Below, piece after piece: positions 8,753-16,845 of a DNA stretch of 64,000 nt. Source of the stretch: JBBQXY01 sp051004815 (GTDB lineage: Bacteria > Chloroflexota > Ktedonobacteria > Ktedonobacterales > Ktedonobacteraceae); contig JBPCJY010000240.1 in NCBI GenBank assembly GCA_051004815.1, forward strand, positions 12,126 to 76,125. The letters are read 5' to 3'. Position 1 is the stretch's first letter; the number at the start of each line of letters is the position of its first letter. The notes under the pieces were generated by a model. That model did no database searches and was not told the DNA's origin. It saw nothing but the letters and a program-made list of their open reading frames with translations. The position numbers were made by a program, and so were the translations under genes.

Positions 8753-8800
8753 AGATGAAGTATATCCTATTCAATAGGATATACTTCATCTATGAAACAT
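8744..8800. promoter_or_regulatory. 57-bp perfect palindrome: TetR operator and promoter
   Basis: Two 28-bp arms (8744-8771 and 8773-8800) are exact inverse copies around a single central base at 8772. The left arm contains the tetR start codon and codons 2-3; the right arm mirrors them on the plus strand, which gives a short mirror ORF starting at 8792 (MKHANVFF, 15 codons). The core CCTATTGAATAGG is a typical TetR-size operator, and TATACT on the minus strand serves as the -10 box. Confidence 0.8.
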
Positions 8801-8828
8801 GCCAATGTTTTTTTCGCCTGTTATTGTT

Positions 8829-8876
8829 CTTGCATTTAAAGCTCTTATGTACCAATATAAGAGCTTTAAATGCAAG
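8829..8876. terminator. 20-bp perfect inverted repeat, AT-rich (possible bidirectional terminator)
   Basis: Arms 8829-8848 and 8857-8876 are exact inverses with an 8-nt loop. It lies between the TetR operator and the sigma-factor terminator. With no T-run after a GC-rich stem, it may be a terminator of an unseen transcript or a protein-binding palindrome. Confidence 0.4.
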
Positions 8877-8931
8877 ACGAGGGTGATGATAACTGTTGCT
8901 CTGCCCTAAAATATTTGCTGTAGAGCCAAAA

Positions 8932-8987
8932 CACACAAGCGAGGAGGCTGGACAACCATACGATTGTCCAGCCTCCTCGCTTGTGTG
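8932..8987 (-). terminator. Strong hairpin downstream of sigma factor gene
   Basis: Arms 8932-8955 and 8964-8987 form a perfect 24-bp GC-rich stem (core GCGAGGAGGCTGGACAA) with an 8-nt loop, 14 bp after the sigma-factor stop codon. On the minus strand it is followed by a TTTTGGC stretch, fitting a rho-independent terminator. Confidence 0.7.
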
Positions 8988-9001
8988 CCAATAACTATGG
9001 A

Positions 9002-10183
9002 TTAGCCGCGTAACCGCTCCAGAACAGGGGGTTGGCGCAGTTTTGCCAATGCCCCGGCCTCGATTTGGCGGACTCGTTCACGGGTAATACCCAACTCGCG
9101 TCCCACCTGTTCGAGTGGGTGAGCCTGACCATTGCCCAGGCCGAAGCGCAATTGCAAGACAAGCCGTTCGCGTGGCGTGAGTACGGACTCGAGAACGCGC
9201 TGAACCTCATCCTTCAAGGTTTGCGTGGTGGCTATGTCTTCAGGCGAGGCTGACTCCGTGTCTGCTAGAACGTCGCCCAATTCCTGTTCTTCATCTTCGC
9301 CAACGGGCAACTCTAGGGAAACAGGAGCACCAGGGGCTGATTGTAGTTCGATCATGCGTAGTGGGTCTAAACCAGTGGCATCCGCTAATTCTTGTTCGCT
9401 CGGTTCACGTCCCAACTCTTGTAAGAGCCGTTGACGCTCACGTCGGATACGATTGAGTGCGGTGTTGACATAAACGGGGAGGCGAATAGTACGTCCCTTG
9501 TCCGCGACGGCCCGGCTAATAGCCTGGCGTATCCACCAGGTAGCATGGGTCGAGAAGCGATGACCACGACGCCAGTCATAACGCTGAACGGCGCGGATCA
9601 AGCCAATGTTCCCTTCCTGGATCAAGTCAAGGAGTGTCAGGCCACGCCCAACATACCGTTTGGCAATACTGACGACCAAGCGGAGATTGGCTAAGATGAA
9701 CTGTTTCATGGCGTCGCGATCGCCATTCTCAATGCGCTTCGCCAGCTCGATTTCGCGCTCATGCGTAATCATCGGAACACGGCCAATCTCGCGGAGATAG
9801 GTCATCACAGCATCTGATTCACCTGCATCAGTAGTGTTGGCGGCATTCTCATCTTGATCTTCTGAACGGCGGCGGCGCATGGGTGGACGACGCGATTGTG
9901 TCTCGCTTTCCGCGGCAACTGTAGGAAGTGTAAGAATAGAAGCAGTTGCCAGTTCGGGTGAGGCGTGTAACTGAGTCAGGTCTTCATGTATAGCAGACAT
10001 TTCTTCCAACTCCTGCTCATCTTTACCAGGTTCTACCTCCACGTCATCCTCAGCAGTATTATCAAGATTCTTGGCGAGAAGCTGCTCAACAATGTCGAAC
10101 GGCTTCTCTTGCTCTGTCTTCGCGTTTGTTGTATCCAATGTTAGCGTCGTCCCCGTCATGGCACGCTGTTGTAGATCTATCAT
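9002..10183 (-). CDS. RNA polymerase sigma-70 factor, RpoD/SigA-like (393 aa)
   Basis: The acidic N-terminal ~125 residues replace a full region 1.1. Then come region 1.2 (DAVMTYLREIGRVPMITHEREIELAKRI), region 2 (NLRLVVSIAKRYVGRG, DLIQEGNIGLIRAVQRYDW, FSTHATWWIRQAI), region 3 and region 4 (LTPRERLVLQLRFGL and GITRERVRQIEAGALAKLR). This is a group 1 or group 2 sigma factor; which of the two cannot be settled here because Ktedonobacteria carry many paralogues. The ATG at 10183 follows GGAGGG at good spacing. The 299 bp upstream (10184-10482) contain no gene I can support. Confidence 0.95.
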   Translation of the reverse strand: MIDLQQRAMTGTTLTLDTTNAKTEQEKPFDIVEQLLAKNLDNTAEDDVEVEPGKDEQELEEMSAIHEDLTQLHASPELATASILTLPTVAAESETQSRRPPMRRRRSEDQDENAANTTDAGESDAVMTYLREIGRVPMITHEREIELAKRIENGDRDAMKQFILANLRLVVSIAKRYVGRGLTLLDLIQEGNIGLIRAVQRYDWRRGHRFSTHATWWIRQAISRAVADKGRTIRLPVYVNTALNRIRRERQRLLQELGREPSEQELADATGLDPLRMIELQSAPGAPVSLELPVGEDEEQELGDVLADTESASPEDIATTQTLKDEVQRVLESVLTPRERLVLQLRFGLGNGQAHPLEQVGRELGITRERVRQIEAGALAKLRQPPVLERLRG

Positions 10184-10482
10184 TGTGCGCCCTCCATGAA
10201 AAGTACCATTTAATCTTAAGCAGCAAGATATAAGTTTCGTCGTCTGGTCCTACACTCAAGGATAGCGAACCTACCCTTAAATCGAACACCAGGTCCGAGT
10301 ACCGAGTGGGAGGAGGTCAAAGACGTGCAATTATGTTTCTATTATAAGAAACACTATCAGATCGGAAAATATTCCTTACCAATACAATTATACCGTATGT
10401 TCCCCCTTTCATTCTAGTCCCTGGGGCCTTCTTTTGGCTGTATCCAATAAATCCGTATATATTCAATACGTCTGAAGCCCCC

Positions 10483-11184
10483 TTAAGGTAGCAAAGTGCC
10501 AGATCCGCCCTCGGTTGCCACTTGATCCACCGCTGTAGAAGTGGGCGTTATAGCTTGCTTCACTCGCTTTTTGGCCACAAGTGGCAGCAATTTCAGCAGA
10601 TAGAAGGCCAGGATGATAACGACGAGAAGCCCGATCAGCAATGCTGAAATGCCACTGAGCAGGTCTCCTACGACATCCAAACTTGCGCCAAAGAGAAAGC
10701 CCAGCCCCAATGGAATAACCGCACCGAGTGTTTCTCCTCCTGCATCGAAGAGCAAGAAGCGGCGAAAAGGATAGGGGTCTGCACCAGCCAGCACATTAAT
10801 GACGCCGCCCAATGCCGAAAAAAGAAAGCGGCTCAAAAAGATGGCCCATCCTCCATGACGCCCAAAATATGCTCGTGACCGTGCGATAACCTCCGGTGAA
10901 ATAAGGCGCAAGCGACGCGACCGCTCAAGCCAGTCTAAAACTCTACTGCCCCAACGCCGTCCAATCCAATATCCAACCGTATCGCCGCACACCGCCGCAC
11001 TGGTCGCGGTGATAGCCAGAATGACAAAGTTAAAATCCCCCAGCGCGGCAAAAGCTCCTGCCGCCAGTAAAACCAGCACGATTGGCAGTGGCACACCCAC
11101 TGATGCAACAAAAACAGCAAGCCAGAGAGCCGGATAGCCAAATTGCTGCAGCCAATTGATCAGGTAGGGGAGAACTGAATTCAT
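10483..11184 (-). CDS. DedA family membrane protein (233 aa)
   Basis: Typical DedA/SNARE-associated (VTT) domain: an N-terminal GYPALWLAVFVASVGVPLPIVL re-entrant segment, GDTVGYWIGRRWG, and the FGRHGGWAIFLSRF motif before the conserved membrane region. DedA proteins are linked to undecaprenyl-phosphate or lipid flipping and envelope homeostasis. The ATG overlaps the stop of the upstream gene (ATGA, 11181-11184), so the pair is translationally coupled. Four to five membrane segments span the length. Confidence 0.92.
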   Translation of the reverse strand: MNSVLPYLINWLQQFGYPALWLAVFVASVGVPLPIVLVLLAAGAFAALGDFNFVILAITATSAAVCGDTVGYWIGRRWGSRVLDWLERSRRLRLISPEVIARSRAYFGRHGGWAIFLSRFLFSALGGVINVLAGADPYPFRRFLLFDAGGETLGAVIPLGLGFLFGASLDVVGDLLSGISALLIGLLVVIILAFYLLKLLPLVAKKRVKQAITPTSTAVDQVATEGGSGTLLP

Positions 11185-11657
11185 GCACCCACCCTCTCAC
11201 CATCCGCGTTGATGGCTATGTGACCACTGCTCCTGAACCTTTTCTGTGCGCTCGGTGTCTTGCCGTTGCCCGGTAGATGTTGAGGTGCAGTTGTTTTATG
11301 CTTGCTAGGGTGTTGCTTACGGTAGGTTTGAATTGCGTTCTCGATAGTGTTAATAAAGTTAGTAACTGGGCGATTATAATGTGATGCCAGTACGTGCAAG
11401 GGGGTATGCCGTGGAAGTTGCGTGCCAGAAATACGCAGCGTTTGGTACAGGTAAGTTTCTGGCACATGGTAAAAATGGGCGATGTAAGGAATCGTCATCC
11501 AGGGACTGATAGAGCGTACATCAGCATTCGCAGCATAGGCGTTTTGTTGCTGTAAGGCTTGAAAATCGTGATAGGTCTCGATGGCCGCAAACACTGTCGC
11601 ACCCAGTGCCAGGCACAAGAAGACGCTGATGAGGATTACTTTTACCCGCAAGCTCAA
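11181..11657 (-). CDS. Hypothetical single-pass membrane or exported protein (158 aa)
   Basis: A hydrophobic N-terminal segment (about residues 5-25, VKVILISVFLCLALGATVFAA) acts as anchor or signal peptide. The following ~80 residues include SPWMTIPYIAHFYHVPETYLYQTLRI and a similar second HTPLHVLASHYNRP stretch, which look like two small helical modules similar in rhythm to a helix-turn-helix. The C-terminal ~45 residues are basic and low-complexity. It is coupled to the DedA gene by a 4-bp overlap. I do not recognise the family. Confidence 0.75.
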   Translation of the reverse strand: MSLRVKVILISVFLCLALGATVFAAIETYHDFQALQQQNAYAANADVRSISPWMTIPYIAHFYHVPETYLYQTLRISGTQLPRHTPLHVLASHYNRPVTNFINTIENAIQTYRKQHPSKHKTTAPQHLPGNGKTPSAQKRFRSSGHIAINADGERVGA

Positions 11658-11721
11658 ATATTACACAACTCCTACTGCTGTTTCTCTTGACGTTGCGTGG
11701 CCTCTCCTTTAGAATAACAGA

Positions 11722-12171
11722 ATGGAAGCTTTTTCGCAACGGTTAGATGTAACCATTCGGCGCATCGATAAAGCCTTACCCCTGCCGACCTATGCAACGG
11801 CGGGTTCAGTAGGGTTTGACCTGTTGTGCCGTGAAGATACCGAGATTGCCCCGCGCAAGCTTGGTCTGGTGCCAGGGAATGTGATTGTACAGACTCCCCC
11901 CGGCTATATGCTGCTCGTAACCTTGCGCAGCAGTACGCCACGTCGCAAGGGGTTGCTCATTCCGCACGGTTTGGGCATCATTGACCAGGATTATTGCGGT
12001 GAGGGTGATGAATTGATGATGCAAGTGTATAATTTCCGTGACGAGGCGGTCACAGTGAAGCGCGGTGAACGCATTGCGCAAGGTATGTTCGTGCCCATCC
12101 TCCAGGTGCGTTGGCACGAGGTGGAGCAGATGGGCCAGGGACGTGGTGGCTTCGGAAGTACAGGTGCTTGA
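11722..12171 (+). CDS. dut: dUTP diphosphatase (149 aa)
   Basis: Hydrolyses dUTP to dUMP and pyrophosphate, keeping uracil out of DNA and supplying dTMP synthesis. All five trimeric dUTPase motifs are visible in order: AGSVGFDL (motif 1), RSSTPRRKGL (2), GIIDQDYCGEGDEL (3, with catalytic Asp), RIAQGMFVP (4) and GRGGFGSTG (5). The length is normal for the trimeric class. The stop codon TGA shares its final base with the ATG of the downstream J-domain gene, indicating translational coupling. Confidence 0.96.
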   Translation: MEAFSQRLDVTIRRIDKALPLPTYATAGSVGFDLLCREDTEIAPRKLGLVPGNVIVQTPPGYMLLVTLRSSTPRRKGLLIPHGLGIIDQDYCGEGDELMMQVYNFRDEAVTVKRGERIAQGMFVPILQVRWHEVEQMGQGRGGFGSTGA

Positions 12172-12557
12172 TGTCTTTACCGGATTATTACCTCTTGCTC
12201 GAACTGCCAGCGACAGCGACGCAGAGCGAAATTAAACGCTCTTACCGACGCCTGGCACGTCGTTATCATCCAGACCTCAATCCCGCGGCCCTGGATCGCC
12301 ATATCAAACTACTCAACGAAGCCTATAAAATCCTCAGCAATCCCACCACACGCGCCGCTTACGACGAACAATGCCGCATCCTGCGCGAGGAAGCGGCACA
12401 ACGCCGTCACCAACAGGAAAGGGCGCAGCTCCGCCAGCAACAGGAAGAAGCACGCCGTCGTCAGCAGCAGTTAGCGGCAAAGCGCGAACCCAAAATGACA
12501 TGGGTCGAGGGCATCTTTGGCTTTGTGCGCGAATTGAAGAAAGGGCTACGCGATTAA
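12171..12557 (+). CDS. J-domain (DnaJ-like) protein (128 aa)
   Basis: The J domain occupies residues 4-67 with IKRSYRRLARRYHPDLNP (HPD at about 33-35) and KLLNEAYKILSNPTTRAAYDE. It should stimulate the ATPase of an Hsp70. No Gly/Phe or zinc-finger region follows; instead a charged Gln/Arg/Glu-rich coiled coil (about 68-105) and a short C-terminal tail. The start is the ATG at 12171, overlapping the dut stop; an upstream in-frame ATG at 12111 lies inside dut and precedes non-J sequence. The gene end overlaps the proposed start of the ABC ATPase. Confidence 0.88.
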   Translation: MSLPDYYLLLELPATATQSEIKRSYRRLARRYHPDLNPAALDRHIKLLNEAYKILSNPTTRAAYDEQCRILREEAAQRRHQQERAQLRQQQEEARRRQQQLAAKREPKMTWVEGIFGFVRELKKGLRD

Positions 12558-14334
12558 CACAGACGCACGTCTCGCGCTGACGGTCGAGGGTCTCTGGTGG
12601 CGTTACCCTACCTTTAGTACAACGCTCAATCCCTGGGTACTGCGTGGCGTTGATTTGCGGGTGGCAGCGGGTGAGTGCATAGGCATTACCGGCCCCAGTG
12701 GCGCGGGCAAGACGACGCTTTGCCGCACATTGCTCGGTGCCATTCCCTCTAGCTCCCGCCTGACGCCAGCGCAACTGCCAGCACATTTTCGTGGCAATGT
12801 GGCTATCTTCGGCGAGCCGGTGACCGTTAAAACTGCCGCTACTAATCGCATTGGTATGGTGCTGCAAGACCCCGAAAACCAGTTCTTACGCATGAGCCTG
12901 TTGCACGAATTAGGTCTGGGACTGCAAATCCAGGGCATTCCCAATGACGAGATTGTGCAAAGGGCTTACCAGGCCCTCTGTCAGGTTGGATTGGAGCATC
13001 TCTGGCATGGGGCCGCTTACCTGCATCCCGCCGACCTCTCCGGTGGACAGAAGCAGCGCGTGGCGATAGCTGCTTTCCTCGCCCTGCGACCAGAAATCCT
13101 CATTCTGGACGAGCCAACCAGCGACCTGGACCCGCTCGGTAAGTGCGAAGTCATTGAGACGATTGCCCGGCTACGCAATGACTATCGCATGACGATTGTG
13201 CTGGTCGAGCAGGACCCGGATATACTCTCCGCTTTCTGTGAACGCATTGCCTTATTGCACGAGGGACATATCGCGTTGTTGGCTCCGCCGAAAGATTTTT
13301 ATGCTGAACAAGCTCTATTGGAACGCAGCGGAGCCTCGGTTGGCGAATTGACGCGCATCTCGTGGTACACAGGTTTGACGTATGCATCTCACCCCCCACT
13401 AACGATAGATGAGGGTGAGCAAGCCTTTCTACAAGGAGAACATGGACTCATAGCGCAAGCACCATCGCGGATGCCTATGCCAGCAACTGCTAGCTCCTTG
13501 CCGACACAGGAGGCGGTTGTGCTGGCTGAAAATGTAGCGTATAGCTACGATGATGGCACCGTAGCCTTGCGCGGTGTAGACCTGACGCTCTATCGTGGAG
13601 AGATGCTGGCCTTACTCGGCCCCAACGGCAGTGGCAAAACGACCCTGGCGAAAATCCTGGCGGGGATTTATCGCCCTGCACATGGGCGTGTGGTGATTTT
13701 AGGAAAAGACCTCGCGTCACGCAAAGTACGTGCAAGCTTGCCGCGCTCAGTCGGCTACGTCTTTCAGAATCCCGACCACCAGCTTTTCCGTCGTACCGTA
13801 TACGCCGAGGTGGAATATGGACTACGTAATCTGGGCGTAGCCGCTCCGCAACGACGCCTGGCAGCCGCAGGAGCTTTGGAAGCCGTGGGCCTGACATCGT
13901 ATGCCGACGAAGACCCTCTCTTCCTGGGCAAAGGGCAACGCCAACGGCTAGCTGTAGCAGCAGTGCTCGCCATGGGGCCTGAGCTATTGATTGTCGATGA
14001 ACCAACCACGGGCCAGGATTATCGTATGATTAGCGGTATTATGACGCTCTTTCGCGCTTTACAACGACAGGGAAAGACGATTCTGCTCATCACACATGAT
14101 ATGTCGCTAGTAGCGGAGTATTGCCAGCGCGTAGTGACATTTAGTGAAGGAAAAGTAGCTTTTACCGGAACACCGACGGCGTTATTTACCAACATCGAGA
14201 TGCTGAACAAGACAGGATTACGTCCACCAGCCACGGCAGCCCTGGCAAACCGCTTACACACCTATCGACCGGATTATCCGTTCTTGTTGACGGTTGAGCA
14301 GTGGGTAACAGCGTTGCAGAGGAAGCTGCAATGA
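12553..14334 (+). CDS. ECF-type ABC transporter, fused tandem ATPase (about 593 aa)
   Basis: Two ABC ATPase domains in one chain, as in EcfA1-EcfA2 fusions that energise vitamin or metal uptake. Domain 1: Walker A GPSGAGKTT (about 47), LSGGQKQRVAIAA, Walker B LILDEPTSDLDP. Domain 2: Walker A GPNGSGKTT (about 357), signature LGKGQRQRLAVAA in place of LSGGQ, Walker B LLIVDEPTTGQD. The first ABC strand and aromatic loop (LTVEGLWWRYP) lie upstream of the first TTG (12655). In this frame a stop occurs at 12535-12537 and no ATG, GTG or TTG exists before that strand, so the best start is ATT at 12553, 8 nt after AGAAAGG and overlapping the J-protein stop. An S component is convergent downstream; no EcfT is visible. 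Confidence 0.88.
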   Translation: MNTDARLALTVEGLWWRYPTFSTTLNPWVLRGVDLRVAAGECIGITGPSGAGKTTLCRTLLGAIPSSSRLTPAQLPAHFRGNVAIFGEPVTVKTAATNRIGMVLQDPENQFLRMSLLHELGLGLQIQGIPNDEIVQRAYQALCQVGLEHLWHGAAYLHPADLSGGQKQRVAIAAFLALRPEILILDEPTSDLDPLGKCEVIETIARLRNDYRMTIVLVEQDPDILSAFCERIALLHEGHIALLAPPKDFYAEQALLERSGASVGELTRISWYTGLTYASHPPLTIDEGEQAFLQGEHGLIAQAPSRMPMPATASSLPTQEAVVLAENVAYSYDDGTVALRGVDLTLYRGEMLALLGPNGSGKTTLAKILAGIYRPAHGRVVILGKDLASRKVRASLPRSVGYVFQNPDHQLFRRTVYAEVEYGLRNLGVAAPQRRLAAAGALEAVGLTSYADEDPLFLGKGQRQRLAVAAVLAMGPELLIVDEPTTGQDYRMISGIMTLFRALQRQGKTILLITHDMSLVAEYCQRVVTFSEGKVAFTGTPTALFTNIEMLNKTGLRPPATAALANRLHTYRPDYPFLLTVEQWVTALQRKLQ

Positions 14335-14365
14335 ATGGATGTTCCTCTATCAAAAACGTGCTGCT

Positions 14366-15067
14366 TTAACTCAAAAAATTGCGTACCGTTAGCCCGAAAC
14401 GTTCAACGGCAGGCCCCAGTGTCCTCAGTAAAATAGAGCCGATGACCAGCGTAATCACTACATTTGACAGTGACCAGGCGAACCAGCCTGGCAGCAAAGT
14501 ATTGGCTGGATTAATGCCGCCCCAGATCAAAATAAGGTTGCCATACAGACCACCAAGTATGTTATTGACCAGCACTGCCGCGACCAGGAAAAAGAGAAAA
14601 CCACGAACAGTGTAGACATCCTTGCCGATGGGACTGATACCAAAACGTCGTGCGAAGAGTCGATAGAGCAGCATTGGCAGACCCAGTTGCAGCAGATCAA
14701 CGGTACCAAAGGGGATGGCAAGCAATAGCGGCAGACCCGCCAGCAGACCAGCTCCAACAAAATTGCCAATGTAAGCGATGACAAAGGCCCAGCCACCAAA
14801 CCAGAGCGCGAAGGGAATACCAAAGCCAATCGCGAGAAAGACAGATGAGATGATAGAGATACCCGAAGGCAGAGAAATAATAGCTAACCAGGAAAGGATG
14901 GTATAGACCGCAGTGGCAGTGGCTACCGCTACAATCTGGCCCAGACCAGGTGCAGGCGTGTTCGTGAGCTTTAGAGCATACGTAATCGCTGTCGAGCTAT
15001 CCCCTTTTAGCCCCGGTAGTTCGGGCGGCTCATCTAGGTGTATCTCAACATCTTCAGTTTCATCCAT
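14366..15067 (-). CDS. ECF transporter S component, substrate-binding membrane subunit (233 aa)
   Basis: An acidic soluble N-terminus (about 35 residues) is followed by about six membrane segments. The GIPFALWFGGWAFVIAYIGNFVGAGLLAGLP stretch has the small-residue pattern typical of S components that dock on EcfT. It is convergent with the double ATPase gene, 31 bp apart, which supports a shared transporter. The substrate is not deducible. recX lies just upstream on the same strand (17 bp gap). Confidence 0.75.
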   Translation of the reverse strand: MDETEDVEIHLDEPPELPGLKGDSSTAITYALKLTNTPAPGLGQIVAVATATAVYTILSWLAIISLPSGISIISSVFLAIGFGIPFALWFGGWAFVIAYIGNFVGAGLLAGLPLLLAIPFGTVDLLQLGLPMLLYRLFARRFGISPIGKDVYTVRGFLFFLVAAVLVNNILGGLYGNLILIWGGINPANTLLPGWFAWSLSNVVITLVIGSILLRTLGPAVERFGLTVRNFLS

Positions 15068-15084
15068 CTAATCGTGATTCCCTT

Positions 15085-15741
15085 TCAACTATCATCCTCA
15101 GCACTTTCTTCCGAACCTAATTCGCGCCATAAAGCTTGCACTGTCCGTTTCGTGACATCATAACCAAAGCCTCGGCGTTGCAAAAAGGAACCGAGGCGAG
15201 TACGGAACGTAGCAAAATCCATTTTGGGAATGCGTATCAGCGAGAGAGCTTTCTTGCGACCAGCACGCAGCGCGAGTTCCGCGTCATTCTCGTCGCTAAT
15301 GGCCTCATCAACGACGGCACGTTCAACGCCTTTCATGCGCAATTCGTTTTTGAGGGCGCGTGCGCCACGCGGGCTAAATTGCTCGCGGTTTTCTACCCAG
15401 AACGTGGTAAAGGCCTCGTCATTGATCAGATCAAGTCGCTCTAACCGTGCTAGCGTATCCTCAATCACCTCAGCGGGCGTCTCTTTGCGACGCAGATAGC
15501 GGCGCACCTCCTCGCGACTACGCGGGCGATACGAGAGGAAGTTATAGGCGCGTCCAACCGCCTGTTGCAGAGCCTCTTCGTGGCGCAACTGCTCCAACTG
15601 CTGGGGCGATAATTCTTGCTCCACCTCCAGCCCCATCTGTAAAATCACAGCGGCATTCGCACCAAGCAAAAAGCGACCATCGACAAAAACATTGACGCGT
15701 TCAGCATCCGTAACCTGCGGTTCAAGAGCAGTAATTTTCAT
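15085..15741 (-). CDS. recX: RecX family regulatory protein (218 aa)
   Basis: RecX modulates RecA filament growth. The protein has the helical three-repeat architecture: AYNFLSYRPRSREEVRRYLRRK (repeat 1), LERLDLINDEAFTTFWVENREQFSPRGARALKNELRMKGV (repeat 2), and a C-terminal third repeat with FLQRRGFGYDVTKRTVQALW. The N-terminal MKITALEPQ...VNVFVDGRFLLG is typical of Gram-positive-type RecX. The start is placed at the ATG at 15741; the frame continues further upstream, but that part covers a dispersed repeat and is not RecX-like. recA is not in this window. Confidence 0.93.
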   Translation of the reverse strand: MKITALEPQVTDAERVNVFVDGRFLLGANAAVILQMGLEVEQELSPQQLEQLRHEEALQQAVGRAYNFLSYRPRSREEVRRYLRRKETPAEVIEDTLARLERLDLINDEAFTTFWVENREQFSPRGARALKNELRMKGVERAVVDEAISDENDAELALRAGRKKALSLIRIPKMDFATFRTRLGSFLQRRGFGYDVTKRTVQALWRELGSEESAEDDS

Positions 15742-15786
15742 AGCCTTACTATACCACCCTACTCTTAAGAGGGCAATGCGAAGCCG

Positions 15787-15880
15787 ATGGGGAGTGCAGA
15801 GGGTCCGCCCTTTGCCGGGGTCTGGGGTGTCCCCAGAAAATCCCTTTTTTTCTTTATCCGCCGCCGTAGGCGGCACAGAA
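15787..15880. repeat. Dispersed GC-rich repeat, copy 1
   Basis: Contains GGGGTCTGGGGTGTCCCCAG followed by CCGCCGTAGGCGGC, both self-complementary. A related copy with the same order of motifs lies at 47628-47702. It separates recX and panD and has no coding role. Confidence 0.6.
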
Positions 15881-16004
15881 AAGACAGCGAAGCTGTGAAA
15901 AGAATGAATGAGTGGAAAGTTACCTTACAAACGTTTGATAGGGGAAGGCTGAGGGAAAATTCATCCAACCGGGCGGCTGAATGAAATTGAAGATTGCGCA
16001 CTAA

Positions 16005-16439
16005 CTAAGAGAGCACAACCTCGGTTTCCGCTAAGGCATTGGCATAAGCATCGGTCGCTGGCAGCATCTCGATGAGTGGGACATGCTTGGCCTCGGTAAT
16101 GTGATTATCGGCATCAACGAAAACGATATGCGGCTCCAGTGAACGAATTTCCTGCTCGTTGAACTGCCCATAGCTCATAATAATGACGATATCACCCTCG
16201 GCGGTCAGACGAGCGGCGGCTCCATTCAAGCAAATGACGCCCGAACCACGAGCACCAGCGATAGTATAGGTTTCCAGGCGTGTACCATTGTTGACATTGA
16301 CAACTTGTACCTTCTCATACGGATAGATGTCGGCGGCGTCCAACAAATCCTGATCGATGGTGATACTGCCAATGTAGTTGAGGTTGGCCTGTGTGACTGT
16401 TGCGCGGTGAATCTTCCCTTTGCACATTGTGCGCTGCAT
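16005..16439 (-). CDS. panD: Aspartate 1-decarboxylase, pyruvoyl-dependent (144 aa)
   Basis: Makes beta-alanine from aspartate for pantothenate and CoA synthesis. The proenzyme is cleaved autocatalytically at Gly24-Ser25, visible in NYIGSITID, to make the pyruvoyl group. Other family hallmarks are KGKIHRATVTQANL, the NGTRLETYTIAG strand and GAAARL. The start is the ATG at 16439, with AAAGGA about 11 nt upstream; the frame is open further upstream but PanD proteins begin at M(L/Q)RTM. No other pantothenate genes are nearby. Confidence 0.96.
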   Translation of the reverse strand: MQRTMCKGKIHRATVTQANLNYIGSITIDQDLLDAADIYPYEKVQVVNVNNGTRLETYTIAGARGSGVICLNGAAARLTAEGDIVIIMSYGQFNEQEIRSLEPHIVFVDADNHITEAKHVPLIEMLPATDAYANALAETEVVLS

Positions 16440-16587
16440 AAGTGATTGTTTCCTTTCTGGATACAACTTTTGCCAGGGGGCGCATTGAATTTCCCCTACT
16501 ATTATATTTAACGACGTAACTGCAAGATAGGAACAATCCCCCCAAAACTCACAGAAAATGTGCAATAATACCACCGCACAAGAGGTT

Positions 16588-16845
16588 TCAGGAGGAGCTT
16601 CCTGGCGTAGAGAGCAGAGCAAGCGCATAGGCTTCGACCGCACTTTGCGCATCATACATCTTGTCGCCCAGCATTAAACGATAGTGGCATTTCCAACGAC
16701 GGGCAGCCCAGGGAGCCAATCGAATAAGCGTATAGGTCTCAACATGTGATTCTAACGCCTCGCGGAGAGCCACTTCGTCCAGATTGGTGAAGCCATGTTG
16801 AGCAAGTTGTTGTTGCAATTCTGCTGCTAGCATCGGCGTGGTCAA
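16588..16845 (-). CDS. Small hypothetical protein (85 aa)
   Basis: A helical, soluble protein: ELQQQLAQHGFTNLDEVALREALESHVETYTLIRLAPWAARRWKCHYRLML. No membrane segments and no family recognised. The TTG at 16845 overlaps the stop of the upstream DUF402 gene (TTGA), and an in-frame ATG at 16833 is an alternative start. The coupling to the DUF402 gene suggests a shared role. Confidence 0.65.
   Translation of the reverse strand: MTTPMLAAELQQQLAQHGFTNLDEVALREALESHVETYTLIRLAPWAARRWKCHYRLMLGDKMYDAQSAVEAYALALLSTPGSSS

Noticed and set aside
15742..15876. Upstream extension of recX to 15876
   Set aside because: The added residues are encoded by a dispersed repeat and are unlike RecX; the ATG at 15741 gives the normal RecX N-terminus.
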